Of a DNA stretch of 64,000 nucleotides, positions 24,401 through 34,159 are shown one piece after another. Within the stretch, counting starts at the first letter, position 1. Each line of letters opens with the position of its first letter. A model generated the notes under the pieces. It saw nothing but the letters and a program-made list of their open reading frames with translations, had not been told where the DNA came from and ran no database searches. This stretch comes from Girardinichthys multiradiatus (Eukaryota > Chordata > Actinopteri > Cyprinodontiformes > Goodeidae). The DNA lies in assembly GCF_021462225.1 (NCBI RefSeq), contig NC_061817.1, positions 13,941,204-14,005,203 of the forward strand. The letters are read 5' to 3'. Both the position numbers and the translations under genes were made by a program.

Positions 24401-25415
24401 CTGGTGAGAACCCACGCATGCACAGGGAGAACATGCAAACTCCATGCAGAAAGACCCCTGGTTGGGAATTGAACCCAGGACCTTCTTGCTGCAAGGCAAC
24501 AGTGCTACCAACTGCGCCACCATGCAGCCCCATATATAATGTATCCTGGAATATTATTAAACCGACAAGAACTAAACTAACCTCCAGATATGCACCAGTT
24601 AATTGTCCTTTAATTTACATTAATTTATATTCAAAGGGCTATAAGTTATTTAAAAAATATAGTAAGTTCTTTAGGGGTTTTGAATGAAACCCTCAGAGTT
24701 GATCAAGGGAAAACCGGGCGGATCCATTGGTGGATGTCTAGGTTTTATTTAAGTGTTTTCACTGTAATCTCTATAAAACAGCTATAATAAATGTAGTGTT
24801 GTGGTTTCGTTAAGGTAATGCATCAGGTAAATGTCTAAACCATTACCTATTGGTTTATTTCTCATCGTAGTAACGTACTTTCAATAAACGTGGAGATAAA
24901 TAATACCAAACATGGCCAAAGCTGTGTGGCCGTGATAGAAAAGACGAACTTCCAGACGTTTTACGTAAATCTGGTATTTTCGATCGCGGTTTGTAACCCG
25001 AACTTGCGTAAAACTAGCGCGTGATGGCATCATTGTTGTAACAGAATGTCAACATGAAAAGCAGCCATTACTTCCTGTTGACAGACGATTAACGAAACAA
25101 GTTAGCCAAAAGCAAAACCAACCTTCACGACACCATAAGAGTAACAAGACAGCATTACATTTCTTCTATAAACGTAATTATAGGTGAAATCACAGGAACT
25201 CTGGTTAGAAATAAGAGCAATTGTAAACAAGGCTAGCTTTGCTAATGTTATCCCGTGAGCTAGCATTAGGTAATGGAAAGTAAACAAGCTAAGGGGAAAG
25301 ACAACAGCTCCCTAGTTTACTAAATAAACCCAAAATAAACGTCATAAAACGCATACGTCTCTCCGTTGTTAATCAGGACTCCGCCGTTTTGAGAATGATT
25401 CCGATTTAGAGCCAT
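15419..25415 (-). CDS. wbp2nl: WW domain-binding protein 2 family (WBP2/WBP2NL), 8 exons
   Basis: Exons in transcript order: 25357-25415, 17310-17418, 17066-17204, 16852-16944, 16474-16677, 16101-16211, 15562-15638 and 15419-15475. They join in phase to 282 codons plus TGA. The N-terminal two thirds is a GRAM/PH-like domain ([12 protein letters not shown] start; [44 protein letters not shown]). A Pro/Tyr/Gly-rich tail follows with two PPxY motifs (PPPPYPGPP and RPPPYAPY) that bind WW domains. The conserved [14 protein letters not shown] block precedes the end. WBP2 acts as an adaptor and coactivator for YAP and NEDD4-type WW proteins; WBP2NL is a sperm head protein. The symbol rests on synteny (rrp7a and poldip3 nearby, as on human 22q13.2); the sequence itself could equally be called wbp2-like. 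Intron 1 (7.9 kb) is packed with transposons. Confidence 0.9.
17421..17612 (-). mobile_element. L2/Maui LINE 3' tail next to wbp2nl exon 2
   Basis: The sequence GGCAAGTCTATTTATATAGCAC and a TTTAAAGTGCTGTACA phrase are the typical 3' end of fish L2-like LINEs, here on the minus strand. The GCAAG-repeat tail ends a few bases from the exon 2 acceptor. The LINE body resumes after the interposed tandem repeat, at about 19579. Confidence 0.75.
17613..19578. repeat. Tandem repeat, 784-bp period, inserted in an L2 LINE
   Basis: Three independent anchors recur at a nearly constant spacing: ACTTCCTGTTCTCAGGGGG at 18127 and 18911, TTTGATAACTTTT at 18331 and 19115, and CCAAATTTCAGAT at 18551 and 19333. 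A partial third unit precedes them (the GGCGCTGTG phrase at 17734 and 18612). The block starts with AGCTGCAAGCAGCG and ends near TTTTCCTGCTCGGTCCC. It is much more GC-rich than its surroundings, with repeated GGGGGCGTGGC phrases. No long reading frame or clear terminal inverted repeat was found. Confidence 0.8.
19579..19853 (-). mobile_element. L2/Maui LINE fragment, left part of a local duplication
   Basis: This continues the L2 LINE whose tail lies at 17421-17612. The segment 19652-19837 is nearly identical (two differences seen) to 20985-21170. It then jumps, with about 160 bp missing relative to the second copy, to a GTGATGTGCTCTAC phrase, and joins the Tc1 sequence through a shared CTAC. 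Confidence 0.75.
19854..20805 (+). mobile_element. Tc1 copy A, 5'-truncated, in wbp2nl intron 1
   Basis: This copy keeps the transposase from the linker ([14 protein letters not shown]) to the C-terminus and the complete right inverted repeat, ending CCTG before TA. The left end and DNA-binding domain are missing. About 11 bp are lost near 20050, which shifts the frame before the [13 protein letters not shown] block. It is the only one of the five copies on the plus strand. It retains the 14-residue linker that copies B, C and E lack. Confidence 0.88.
20806..20984 (-). mobile_element. Old Tc1 fragment bearing the Tc1 copy A insertion
   Basis: On the minus strand it reads [20 protein letters not shown] and ends [20 protein letters not shown], a transposase of a different Tc1 family. 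The same fragment, with three differences seen, lies next to Tc1 copy D at 33980-34159 with the identical junction. Confidence 0.8.
20985..21935 (-). mobile_element. L2/Maui LINE reverse transcriptase fragment
   Basis: On the minus strand, broken frames encode the C-terminal part of an L2-type reverse transcriptase: a [12 protein letters not shown] catalytic block (about 21740), [15 protein letters not shown], and [18 protein letters not shown] near the end. Several stops and frameshifts separate them, so it is inactive. The 5' end is truncated near 21935, as usual for LINEs. Confidence 0.85.
22115..23682 (-). mobile_element. Tc1 copy B, complete element, 1568 bp
   Basis: TA flanks both ends (22113-22114 and 23683-23684). 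The terminal inverted repeats are about 200 bp (22115-22314 and 23483-23682). Each holds two direct repeats, CTCAAAATATTAGCATATT (outer) and CTCACAAAATTAGCATATT (inner), the IR/DR layout used for transposase binding in Tc1 elements such as Sleeping Beauty. It carries the best preserved transposase of the five copies. It lies in wbp2nl intron 1, in the gene's own orientation. Confidence 0.95.
22392..23354 (-). CDS. Tc1 transposase of copy B, 320 residues
   Basis: It opens with [20 protein letters not shown], a paired-like helix-turn-helix region ([20 protein letters not shown]) and a basic [15 protein letters not shown] stretch. The catalytic core follows: [10 protein letters not shown] (first Asp), [13 protein letters not shown] (second Asp) and [17 protein letters not shown] (Glu). 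The frame is uninterrupted, but the linker between the DNA-binding and catalytic halves lacks 14 residues ([14 protein letters not shown]) present in copy D. Typical Tc1 transposases are about 340 residues, so activity is doubtful. Confidence 0.92.
   Translation of the reverse strand: MGKTADLTAVQKATIDTLKQEGKTQKEISERIGCSQSAVSRHLSGKSVGRKKCGRKRCTTRRGDRTLRKIVEKGRFQTLGDLRKQWTESGVETSRATVHRRVQEMGYRCCIPQTWATEKQHWTVAQWSKVLFSDESKFCMSFGYQGARVWRKTGEKEMLKCQKSSVKYPQSVMVWGAVSAAGVGPLCFIKGRVNAASYQEILEHFMLPSAEKLYGDEDFIFQHDLAPAHSAKTTGEWFTDHGITVLNWPANSPDLNPIENLWDIVKRTLRDSRPNTLDELKAAIEASWASIRPQQCHRLIASMPRRIEAVISVKGFPTKY
24173..24530 (-). repeat. Interspersed retroposon-like repeat, copy 2, with target duplication
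   Basis: Same body as 7831-8199. Its tail is (CAGT)n rather than (ATTC)n. CATATATAA occurs immediately on both sides (24161-24169 and 24531-24539), a likely 9-bp target-site duplication. An internal CCTAA run of three to four units (24345-24362) is an expansion not seen in the other copies. Confidence 0.8.
24541..25356. other. Proximal part of wbp2nl intron 1, no feature
   Basis: This 0.8-kb stretch between the last repeat and exon 1 shows no transposon homology or exon. It is ordinary intron, less AT-rich towards exon 1. Confidence 0.4.
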
Positions 25416-25507
25416 GTTCAGGAGCTGTGTGGAACTTCTCCTGTTGCCTGTGGTTAATGCTAAAGCCTGACGCCGTCAAGAGGGATGGTCCACCGACGAC
25501 ACAGTCC

Positions 25508-25515
25508 TTACGTCA
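25508..25515 (-). promoter_or_regulatory. CRE-like site upstream of wbp2nl
   Basis: TGACGTAA on the minus strand lies about 93 bp upstream of the start codon. It matches the CREB/ATF consensus TGACGTMA and sits where a core promoter would be expected. No TATA box is seen. Confidence 0.4.
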
Positions 25516-25936
25516 CCACAACACCAGATAACTCGTGACCTGAGAAGCTTTTGACAAAGTATGGCAAGCAATTTTAACATTTAATAGCCAATGGGGCTCT
25601 TTGATTCAGTGGGCTGAGGGACTAAACGGTGTCCCTTCCTGGCCATCCCCGGAGCAACGGTTGCCTCGCCGGGTGACAAATGGTGCGCAACCAAAGTCAC
25701 AGGAAAGTTTAGAAACAGAGTGGCAATCAGTTCTAAGTTTGGCCATATAATTTTTTGGCCTAACAATTTCTGCTCTGTATTTGGAATATACAATTATGTT
25801 GGGGATAAAAAAATATTTATGCTGGATGGGTTGGATTTATCAGATCAATATACGTGAAAATGAAACTTGAAGCTATCTGCTTCTCTGATTGAGGAGGAAA
25901 CAAGCTTTAGACCAATTAAGGCTAATTACCAGATGT

Positions 25937-25942
25937 CACGTG
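25937..25942. promoter_or_regulatory. E-box upstream of the ZP gene
   Basis: CACGTG (within TCACGTGA, 25936-25943) lies about 71 bp upstream of the start codon. Vertebrate zona pellucida promoters commonly depend on an E-box bound by FIGLA/E12, which makes this a natural candidate. The perfect palindrome also fits USF/MITF factors. Confidence 0.4.
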
Positions 25943-26012
25943 ACCCTCATCTAGTGTCATACAAAGACATGAGAACCCTGGAGTCAAGAAAAACGTTACA
26001 AAGTAAAAGGAG

Positions 26013-29000
26013 ATGATCTACAATTCCGCAAAAATTAGATTGCTTTCTTTAGTTTTGATCCTGATGGCGAGGCGCTGTTGCTGCGTCTCCACCAATCAGG
26101 GGAAGGAAAGACCATTGCAGAACACGCAGCAGGCTTTACCGACAGTCACCTGCTCAGTCCGTGGCATTAAAGCGATGTTCGGCCCGATGGTCAAAAATAA
26201 TCTTCATGTAAGAGGTAAAATCATGTCTGTTGCATTAATTATATGCCAATTATAAGTGATGAAATTTGTGGTAAAATATCTCAAAGTTACGACTAAGTCA
26301 TGAATTTCTTTCTGAAAATACTCTCATAATTCTTATTCGTGTGCTTTGTTGTTGTTGTTTAGACGTGTCAGGTACTACAATCCCTTTACTTAATTCTAAG
26401 GGGTCCTGTGGAGTGAGGGTGGGTAAAGACAAGAATCAGAACCTCGCGTTTTTCAGTAGATTTGACAGCTGTTATGCAAGGATAGAGGTAAGGGTTCAAT
26501 TAAAAACACATGACCAAAATTCAGCATGCAAATAGAAAAGAACATTTCAAAAGCTCTTCCCATCACATATTCTCCTGACTTTTTTCTTTGCAGGGCAACA
26601 AAGTGGTCATCCCTCTGCTGGTCCAGTTGACAGGAGAGAACCGGTGGATCAGAGTAAACATCAGTTGTCCTCTGATAAAAAGAAGGAGTGAAATGGCCCA
26701 ACCAACATGTGAGTGACCCCTCATCTAAGCTTTAACAGGATTGTGGCATTTCAACAGTATTCAATGGATATTGTGGAAAGTTTTCCATAGCGACCTTCTC
26801 CTTGCCACTCTTATGTACAGCTCAGATCTGTTTAGTGTCCACAGAACTACTGGACTGAGATTAAATTACACAGAGCTGGATCCTGTTTTATATATAGGTG
26901 GCTTCTGAGGGGAATCGGTTTCAATGGGTTTTATTTAGTAGTACCAGAGTAAAGGGGGGTGTATACAAATGAATGCCTCATGTAAAAGATTATTCCAACC
27001 GTGTGCTTTTTTTTTTTACTCCACTTGACAATTTTGCCCTACAGTGTGTTCATCTGTCACAGAAATACCCAATAAAACCCACTGAAGTTTGTACGTTCTA
27101 AGTGTTGAGTGATGAAATGTAAAAAAAAATGTTCAGAACATTAAAACATGATTCTTCTCCAGCTTCCGTTGGTGATTGTGAAGCTGATAAATTCCTGCGT
27201 TTAGACTGTGGCCACCAAAGCATCACCAGAAGCGCCTGCCAAAAACTGGGCTGCTGCTACGATGCTCACACATCAGCCTGCTACTACAGACTTAACGGTA
27301 AAATAATTATTTCATCCCTCTGTGAGGTTGCTAATGGATTGTAGCATGTTCACATAAGACACCCCCCCTCAACATTTGCTAAACTAAGCATATTTTTCTC
27401 TCTTGTGACATTGTTTAGCCTGCTCTCTGGATGGACACTTTGTGTTCACAGTCAAGGCTACAGACACCCACCCGCCCATTGATCCCAGCAACCTTGTAGT
27501 CAAGGATCAGCCTCACTGTTTGCCTGTAGTCTCAACTCCAGATACTGCCGTCTTCAAGATGGGAGTCATGGAGTGTGGCGCAAAAATGAAGGTAAGCTAT
27601 CATGCCTCAACCTGACTTCATATTAAAATGTCTGCTCTGGAAGGTCAATAGAGGACCCTGTTAGCTCCTGTCTAGAACCGCCTATGCTAGAATGGTCCAG
27701 ACTTAAATGCAATTGAATTTAAAGTTGATGTTCACAGATGCTCTCTATCAAATTGTCCTGACCTGGAGACATTTTACAAAGAAGAATGGTTAAAAAAATC
27801 AGTCTGTAGATGGGCAAGGCTGGTAGAGCCGTACCCAAAAACACTGGCAGCTGTAATGTGCTTCTGTGGTTTTTACTTCTGGAGGCTGAATACAAACGCA
27901 TGCCATGACTCTTTATCTGCATCCTTTTCCTTCCACTTTAAAGCTATGCACTAGTTTGTTTATTGGTCTATAACATAAAACCTCAATAATGTATATAAAG
28001 TCTGTGTTTGTAGTAAAACAAAATGTGGAAAGGCTCAAGAGATATGAATACGTATGAAAGGCGCTGTATGGACTCACTAAAAGATTTCTCCTTTTTTAAA
28101 TACTTGTTTTCTCACTTTAAATATCTACATTGATACTCTTTCTGGAGGCTGAATTATTTGTTTGGCTTCTAGAAAGATGGAGAGCTGGTGATCTATGAGG
28201 TTGAGGTGGAGGAGCTGAACACTAAAAGGGAAAGACATGCTTCATTTAAGTATGCTTTTACCCATTTATGTTATAATTTATTTGTGGTGATGTAAATGTG
28301 CTGATATTTTAGTTTTTTTCAGTCTTCACGTTGCTTGTGAATATAAAGAACTGGATCTCAAGCGTGCAAAAGACTTGAGGTCCCTGTATACGGTGACCAA
28401 TCCACCCGCTGCAGTTGCTCAGGGAACCATCAGGGTGCAGATGAGATTAGCAACAGGTAGAAATATTTTTGCCAGCTCTAATTGCTCAAAACCCATTCCT
28501 GACCCACTTTGGTTTCCCTCCAGATGCTTCCTTTACTACCTTTTTTCCTGAGGACCAGCTTCCCCTGAAACTGCCACTGCGCGAAACAGTGAATGTGGAG
28601 ATTTCCATCGTTCCTCCATCCCCTGATCCTACACTCTCGCTGCATGTGCGAGACTGCTTCGCCTACCCTGTGTCTAAGCACTCTGTGTGGACCCTCCTCC
28701 ATGATGGGTGAGTGGTGTCTACAATGCACCAACCTGAGAATCATGCCGGAATGTGAAAGTGAAATGATTTCAGTTTTTTTTGGACAGATGTCCTAACCCT
28801 CTAGATAATATGAGAAGCTCTGTCCCTGTGGACAACCAGGGGGAGACCACCACTCACTCTCAAGTTAGGAGGTTTGATGTGAAGACTTTTGCCTTCTTGG
28901 ACCCTGATACTGGCAAACCAAGTGTGGAAAAGGTAACCTTATCCACAGGTGTCAAACTCCAGACCTCGAGGGCTGGTGTCCTGCTACTGTTAGATGTGCC

Positions 29001-32000
29001 TCTTCTTCACCACATCTGAGTTAAATAATTAGGTCATTGGCAGGACTCTAGAGAATTAGATTGCAGACTGAGGAGGTAATTCAGCAAATTGATTCAGGTG
29101 TGTTGGACCAGAGGAGACATCCAAGTTGCAGGACAGCGGCCCTCGAGGACTGGAGTTTGACACCCCTGGCTGGACACATTTGTTTTGGAGGAGTATTTGT
29201 TTTGAAAGATGTGCACAATGTACAGGTCCTTCTCAAAATATTAGCATATTGTGATAAAGTTCATTATTTTCCATAATGTCATGATGAAAATTTAACATTC
29301 ATATATTTTAGATTCATTGCACACTAACTGAAATATTTCAGGTCTTTTATTGTCTTAATACGGATGATTTTGGCATACAGCTCATGAAAACCCAAAATTC
29401 CTATCTCACAAAATTAGCATATTTCATCCGACCAATAAAAGAAAAGTGTTTTTAATACAAAAAACGTCAACCTTCAAATAATCACGTACAGTTATGCACT
29501 CAATACTCTGTCGGGAATCCTTTTGCAGAAATGACTGCTTCAATGCGGCGTGGCATGGAGGCAATCAGCCTGTGGCACTGCTGAGGTCTTATGGAGGCCC
29601 AGGATGCTTCGATAGCGGCCTTTAGCTCATCCAGAGTGTTGGGTCTTGAGTCTCTCAACGTTCTCTTCACAATATCCCACAGATTCTCTATGGGGTTCAG
29701 GTCAGGAGAGTTGGCAGGCCAATTGAGCACAGTGATACCATGGTCAGTAAACCATTTACCAGTGGTTTTGGCACTCTGAGCAGGTGCCAGGACGTGCTGA
29801 AAAATGAAATCTTCATCTCCATAAAGCTTTTCAGCAGATGGAAGCATGAAGTGCTCCAAAATCTCCTGATAGCTAGCTGCATTGACCCTGCCCTTGATGA
29901 AACACAGTGGACCAACACCAGCCTGACACGGCACCCCAGACCATCACTGACTGTGGGTACTTAACACTGGACTTCTGGCATTTTGGCATTTCCTTCTACC
30001 CAGTCTTCCTCCAGACTCTGGCACCTTGATGTCCGAATGACATGCAGAATTTGCTTTCATCCGAAAAAAGTACTTTGGACCACTGAGCAACAGTCCAGTG
30101 CTGCTTCTCTGTAGCCCAGGTCTGGGGAATGCGGCACCTGTAGCCCATTTCCTGCACACGCCTGTGCACGGTGGCTCTGGATGTTTCTACTCCAGACTCA
30201 GTCCACTGCTTCCGCAGGTCCCCCAAGGTCTGGAATCGGCCCTTCTCCACAATCTTCCTCAGGGTCCGCTCACCTCTTCTCGTTGTGCAGCGTTTTCTGC
30301 CACACTTTTTCCTTCCCACAGACTTCCCACTGAGGTGCCTTGATACAGCACTCTGGGAACAGCCTATTCGTTCAGAAATTTCTTTCTGTGTCTTACCCTC
30401 TTGCTTGAGGGTGTCAATAGTGGCCTTCTGGACAGCAGTCAGGTCGGCAGTCTTACCCATGATTGGGGTTTTGAGTGATGAACCAGGCTGGGAGTTTTAA
30501 AGGCCTCAGGAATCTTTTGCAGGTGTTTAGAGTTAACTCGTTGATTCAGATGATTAGGTTCATAGCTCGTTTAGAGACCCTTTTAATGATATGCTAATTT
30601 TGTGAGATAGGAATTTTGGGTTTTCATGAGCTGTATGCCAAAATCATCCGTATTAAGACAATAAAAGACCTGAAATATTTCAGTTAGTGTGCAATGAATC
30701 TAAAATATATGAATGTTATATTTTCATCATGACATTATGGAAAATAATTAACTTTATCACAATATGCTAATATTTTGAGAAGGACCTGTAGAACTTTCCC
30801 AGAGGTTTCTTTTGGAAGTGGATCAGACGAACCAAATCTCAGATCCTCCACCCTACTTCAGTGAACATCAGGTGTTGTGGCACATATGCGGTTGTTTCAT
30901 GCTGGACTCATTTAGAGTGCTGAGCAGGTTTTGGAAGATTTGCTGATGAAATATGTTTTAGTCTGACCCAACTAGGTCTTGTTTATGTCCTAGTAGTGTC
31001 TACAGGGGTTTCTTTTCAGGTAGAGTCCAACATATTCTTATTTAGAAATTTTAATACTCAGAGCCTTTGGAAGTAAAATGGGCCCACAGCAACACAGATC
31101 CTCCACCATACGTGACAGAGGAGCATGAGGTGCTTTTCCACATTTGCATCCTTTGTTATATCCCAAAACCATCTGGATTGTTTGCCAAGTTGCATCTGAC
31201 CAAAATTTGCAGAAAAGTTTAGTAAACCTTGCATGTTTACGTTTGCGATGGTAGGAAAACCTCCCAAACAAGAGGTTGGTGTGTAGATAGCATCTGCTGG
31301 TTACGGAGACGTGGTGACCTTCCAATGTCGTTCTTTGCTGCAGTTCTTTAACGGTGAGCTTTGAAGATTTTTATTTTTAAACCTCCTACCATACTGCTAG
31401 CTTTGTGTGGCAGTAACAAAAATGTAGGTCCTCGTCAATCGTAGAGGTTCATGGCTACAAGGAGTGGACCTTTAGGTCATGTTTTATTTAAACCCAAGAG
31501 AACAGAAAACTATAGATTACTAATTAGAAGTTCCATTTTTAAAATTCTGAAAAATGTAAATTATAAATTTCAGATATATATATTTTAAAGGAATTGTTAG
31601 GGGTACAAATGATGGGTACCACTGGTGAACCTGTTATCATTAAACCCCCACTATATAAATGCACGTTTTCAAAGAATTTTAGATGATACTACCACAATAA
31701 AGTAGTTTATTTAAAGCCTTTTTAAATATCTTGACTAGAGGTGCTAATAAATGTAACTGGCACTGTTACAGTATCAAGTAAGTATGACTACAGAAGTTCT
31801 ATGTATTCTGTCCATTAGATGTACTTCTTCTGTTGGGTGGAAATCTGCACAGAAGACATCGACTGTACCCAACGTTGCACCATCATCTGTGAGTATTACT
31901 TAAATTTGTTTGTCCTTTTTTTTTTTTTTTTTTATGACTTCTGCCTCCTCAGCATCAGATGCTGAGGGACGAAGAAGACGGGCCACACCTACATCCCATC

Positions 32001-32089
32001 ATGTCCAGCTCATCTCCTTAGGGCCACTTCAGCTGCTCCAGAAAACACTGAACTGGGTTACATTACAGCGTTACAGCATAAAAAACTGA
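26013..32089 (+). CDS. Zona pellucida glycoprotein, ZP1/ZP4 (ZPB) type, 11 exons
   Basis: Exons 26013-26214, 26363-26487, 26594-26708, 27163-27297, 27419-27591, 28173-28249, 28323-28456, 28524-28707, 28788-28932, 31819-31888 and 31953-32089 join in phase to 498 codons plus TGA. The order is: hydrophobic N-terminus (IRLLSLVLILMARRCCC, likely signal peptide); an N-terminal ZP-N-like region; a trefoil domain in exon 4 (six Cys; CGHQSITRSACQKLGCCYD), typical of ZP1/ZP4; then the bipartite ZP module (exons 5-10). A furin-type GRRRRA site begins exon 11. Such proteins polymerise into the egg envelope. No membrane segment follows the furin site, unlike mammalian ZPs, as known for many fish ZP proteins. 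The exact paralogue (zp1, zp4 or zpb) cannot be decided by eye. Intron 9 holds Tc1 copy C. Confidence 0.9.
28946..29168. mobile_element. hAT-type MITE in ZP intron 9
   Basis: Inverted ends CAGGTGTCAAACTCCAGACC (left) and GGACTGGAGTTTGACACCCCTG-type (right), each followed inward by CTCGAGGGC-like sequence, define a 223-bp element. The CAGGGGTGTCAAACTCC terminus is a familiar hAT MITE end in fish. The flanking 8-mers do not match well, so the target duplication has decayed. It starts 13 bp after the exon 9 donor. Confidence 0.8.
29223..30788 (-). mobile_element. Tc1 copy C, both ends present, transposase broken
   Basis: TA-flanked element (29221-29222 and 30789-30790) of 1566 bp with the same long inverted repeats as copy B, inserted in ZP intron 9 opposite to the gene. 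The transposase starts at 30460 and reads 154 codons to an in-frame TAG (about 29996). A 2-bp loss near 29921 then shifts the frame. It shares the 14-residue linker deletion with copies B and E. Confidence 0.93.
30800..31380 (-). mobile_element. Old Tc1-like fossil in ZP intron 9
   Basis: The minus strand shows transposase-like but broken translation around 31060-31270. Phrases of the type CAGATCCTCCACC(A/C)TA occur twice (30840 and 31095), so it may be two fused remnants. Confidence 0.4.
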
Positions 32090-32176
32090 GGAAGGGTAAA
32101 TGTTCTTTCAAACAAAACTGTCAGCAAGCTAATGGTAATAACTTGGTTGTAATGCGCCTTGTCTCCTGTTTCCTAG

Positions 32177-32244
32177 TGTTCAGAGTGATGTAGGCTCTCT
32201 CTGGCGTGGCGCTGCTGCTAATTCTGCTGTTTAATCTTTGGTAA
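32177..32244 (+). pseudogene. Possible eroded transmembrane exon of the ZP gene
   Basis: After an AG acceptor (32175-32176), one frame reads FRVM, TAG, then ALSGVALLLILLFNLW and a stop. That is a membrane-like segment placed where ZP proteins carry their C-terminal anchor. The in-frame TAG and the lack of an in-phase donor in exon 11 (which ends in TGA at 32087) argue that it is no longer translated. It may simply be 3' UTR that looks hydrophobic by chance. Confidence 0.3.
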
Positions 32245-32305
32245 AGCATCCAAAGATGTAAGAGGACAGATAAAGCTGACACAAAAGATCACTTTAAATG
32301 AGCTC

Positions 32306-32311
32306 AATAAA
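32306..32311 (+). promoter_or_regulatory. Probable ZP gene polyadenylation signal
   Basis: AATAAA 217 bp after the stop codon, preceded by a TTTAAATGAGCTC context and with no better candidate nearer. Confidence 0.5.
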
Positions 32312-32689
32312 TTACTTTTTGTTTGCTGAAATTGTTTTGGACAGCTTATTAATACCATAACTAAATATTACTTTGATCACTGGATTTTATCTTTCAGAAA
32401 AGTTTGTGGTAGGAAGCCAGAAATGAATGGCGGTAGATAACAAATTTAGTTAGACCATACATTAGTTTATTTTATTGTATTTTAATGCATTCTAAGTTTG
32501 ATATAAACAGAGACATTTGCCACTCTTCACTGTTTTGAGGATTCATGAGTAGAAGAAGTCAATTTCTGTAGTTCTGAAAATAAACTACATTTCCATTCTT
32601 GCTTTAAACACAATTTTAGCTCTGGGCCCTCTGTATTTTTTTTTTTTCATACTGAAAATCTATTTTGCAATCTATCTGAGGTTTTGCAA

Positions 32690-33260
32690 AATGTCTGGTT
32701 TAGTTCCAGAGGCGTCTTTATGAAGCAGTGGGTTCAACATCTGGATGGTAGCAGATCTGACCCAAGTAACCTTTACTGTGTACAGTGGCTGTACAAAGCG
32801 CATCAGGAGATGCTGGTCCTCACTTCATCTCCTCATGGATGCATCTCTAGAAGTCAGAAGAGGCAGTGGGAGAGACTGAACTGGAACAGGGCTGCAGGTC
32901 TAGATGGTGTCAACCCCAGAGTCTCAATGGCCTATGTGGTGCAACTACGTAGGATTCTGCAGCACCTCTTGACCTTTGCCGGACCCAGGAGAGAGGGTTC
33001 CAGTACCGCCATAGTTGTGAAACTAACACATAGGTGTTTAACTCCAATTCTCAACAGCCTGTGTCCTGTATGTTTTCCATGTGCCCCTCCTCAAACACAA
33101 GCTGAATCACCTCATCAGTATGTCAGGAGGTTCTGCAGAGGCCCAGTAATGAACATTAATTTGATCCAGATGTCTTGGGACACCCCAGCCTAAACATCTC
33201 TCATCACAAAGGTCCTGGAGAGACTCCAGTTGGGCCTGTTCTGGAACCTCTGGAGATTAT
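32690..33260 (+). mobile_element. Decayed Rex1-like LINE fragment
   Basis: The translation SRSQKRQWERLNWNRAAGLD with a later RRILQHLL matches, with many changes, the segment SRSQVKRQLERLNRNKAAGP and CGILQHLF of the better preserved LINE at 54303-57540. The rest is full of stops. It is an old copy of the same or a sister family, on the opposite strand. Confidence 0.7.
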
Positions 33261-33559
33261 GCAAAGCAGGATAATTCAGAAAATAACACAATAGGGAACA
33301 CTGAGCATCCTCTTCATCAGAAACTACTTAATCCTTAATTCTTCAGTCAGATGTTTCTTCAGATTTGGAAGGCAAACCAAGCAGTTATTATATAATAGTC
33401 CAACATAAAGTGCTGCATTACTGAACTGGAAGAAATGATCCATGGTTTTCCCTTTTGCTCCCCCAAAATAAAATCTAGTGCAACCAATTGCCTAAAGAAG
33501 TCTACAGATTCCAGTCCAAACGGCATCATGAAAACCAGGTCATGGATAAAGTTGTGGAG

Positions 33560-34159
33560 AAGTTTGAAGCGGGGTTAGGTTAGAGGAGAATTTCTCATCA
33601 TTTAATCCATCATCTGAAAATGGAATACGGGTCAACTGCAAACCTACCAAGACATGGCCGTTTACCTACGCTAACAGGATGAAAAAGGAGAGCCTTAATC
33701 ATAGAAGCAGCGAAGATGCCTTTTAAATCTCTGGAGGAGCTGCTGATCCACAACTCCGGTGGGAGAATCTGTCAATCATGCACTGGAAAAGTGACAGAAA
33801 TACCACTTAACAAATGTCATTTAAAGGACAAGGCAAACAATGTACCTACTGAAGAGATGACCCCAAAACTGAACTTCATGGTAAACATACAAAACAATGT
33901 GTGAAACTAATGCTGCACATCATCGTCCCTGTGAAACCTGGTGGCAGCAGCATCATGCTGTGGGTGTGTTGTTCTTCATTAGGGAGAGAATGGCTGGAGA
34001 TAAGATGGACAGAACTAAATACAGGGCAATCCTGGAAGAAAACCTGTTTGAAGATACGAACGAGTCAAGACTGAGATGGAGGTTTACCTTCCAGCCGGAT
34101 AATGACCCTAAACATGCAGCCAGAGCTGTGTGCATGCACAGTTTTCAGATTGTCATATA
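33560..34159 (+). mobile_element. Old Tc1 element bearing the Tc1 copy D insertion
   Basis: The translation gives [20 protein letters not shown] and [14 protein letters not shown], preceded by a degraded GGGSIML block near 33945. The element is cut at 34159 by Tc1 copy D. The last 180 bases also occur, inverted, at 20806-20984 beside Tc1 copy A. Confidence 0.75.
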
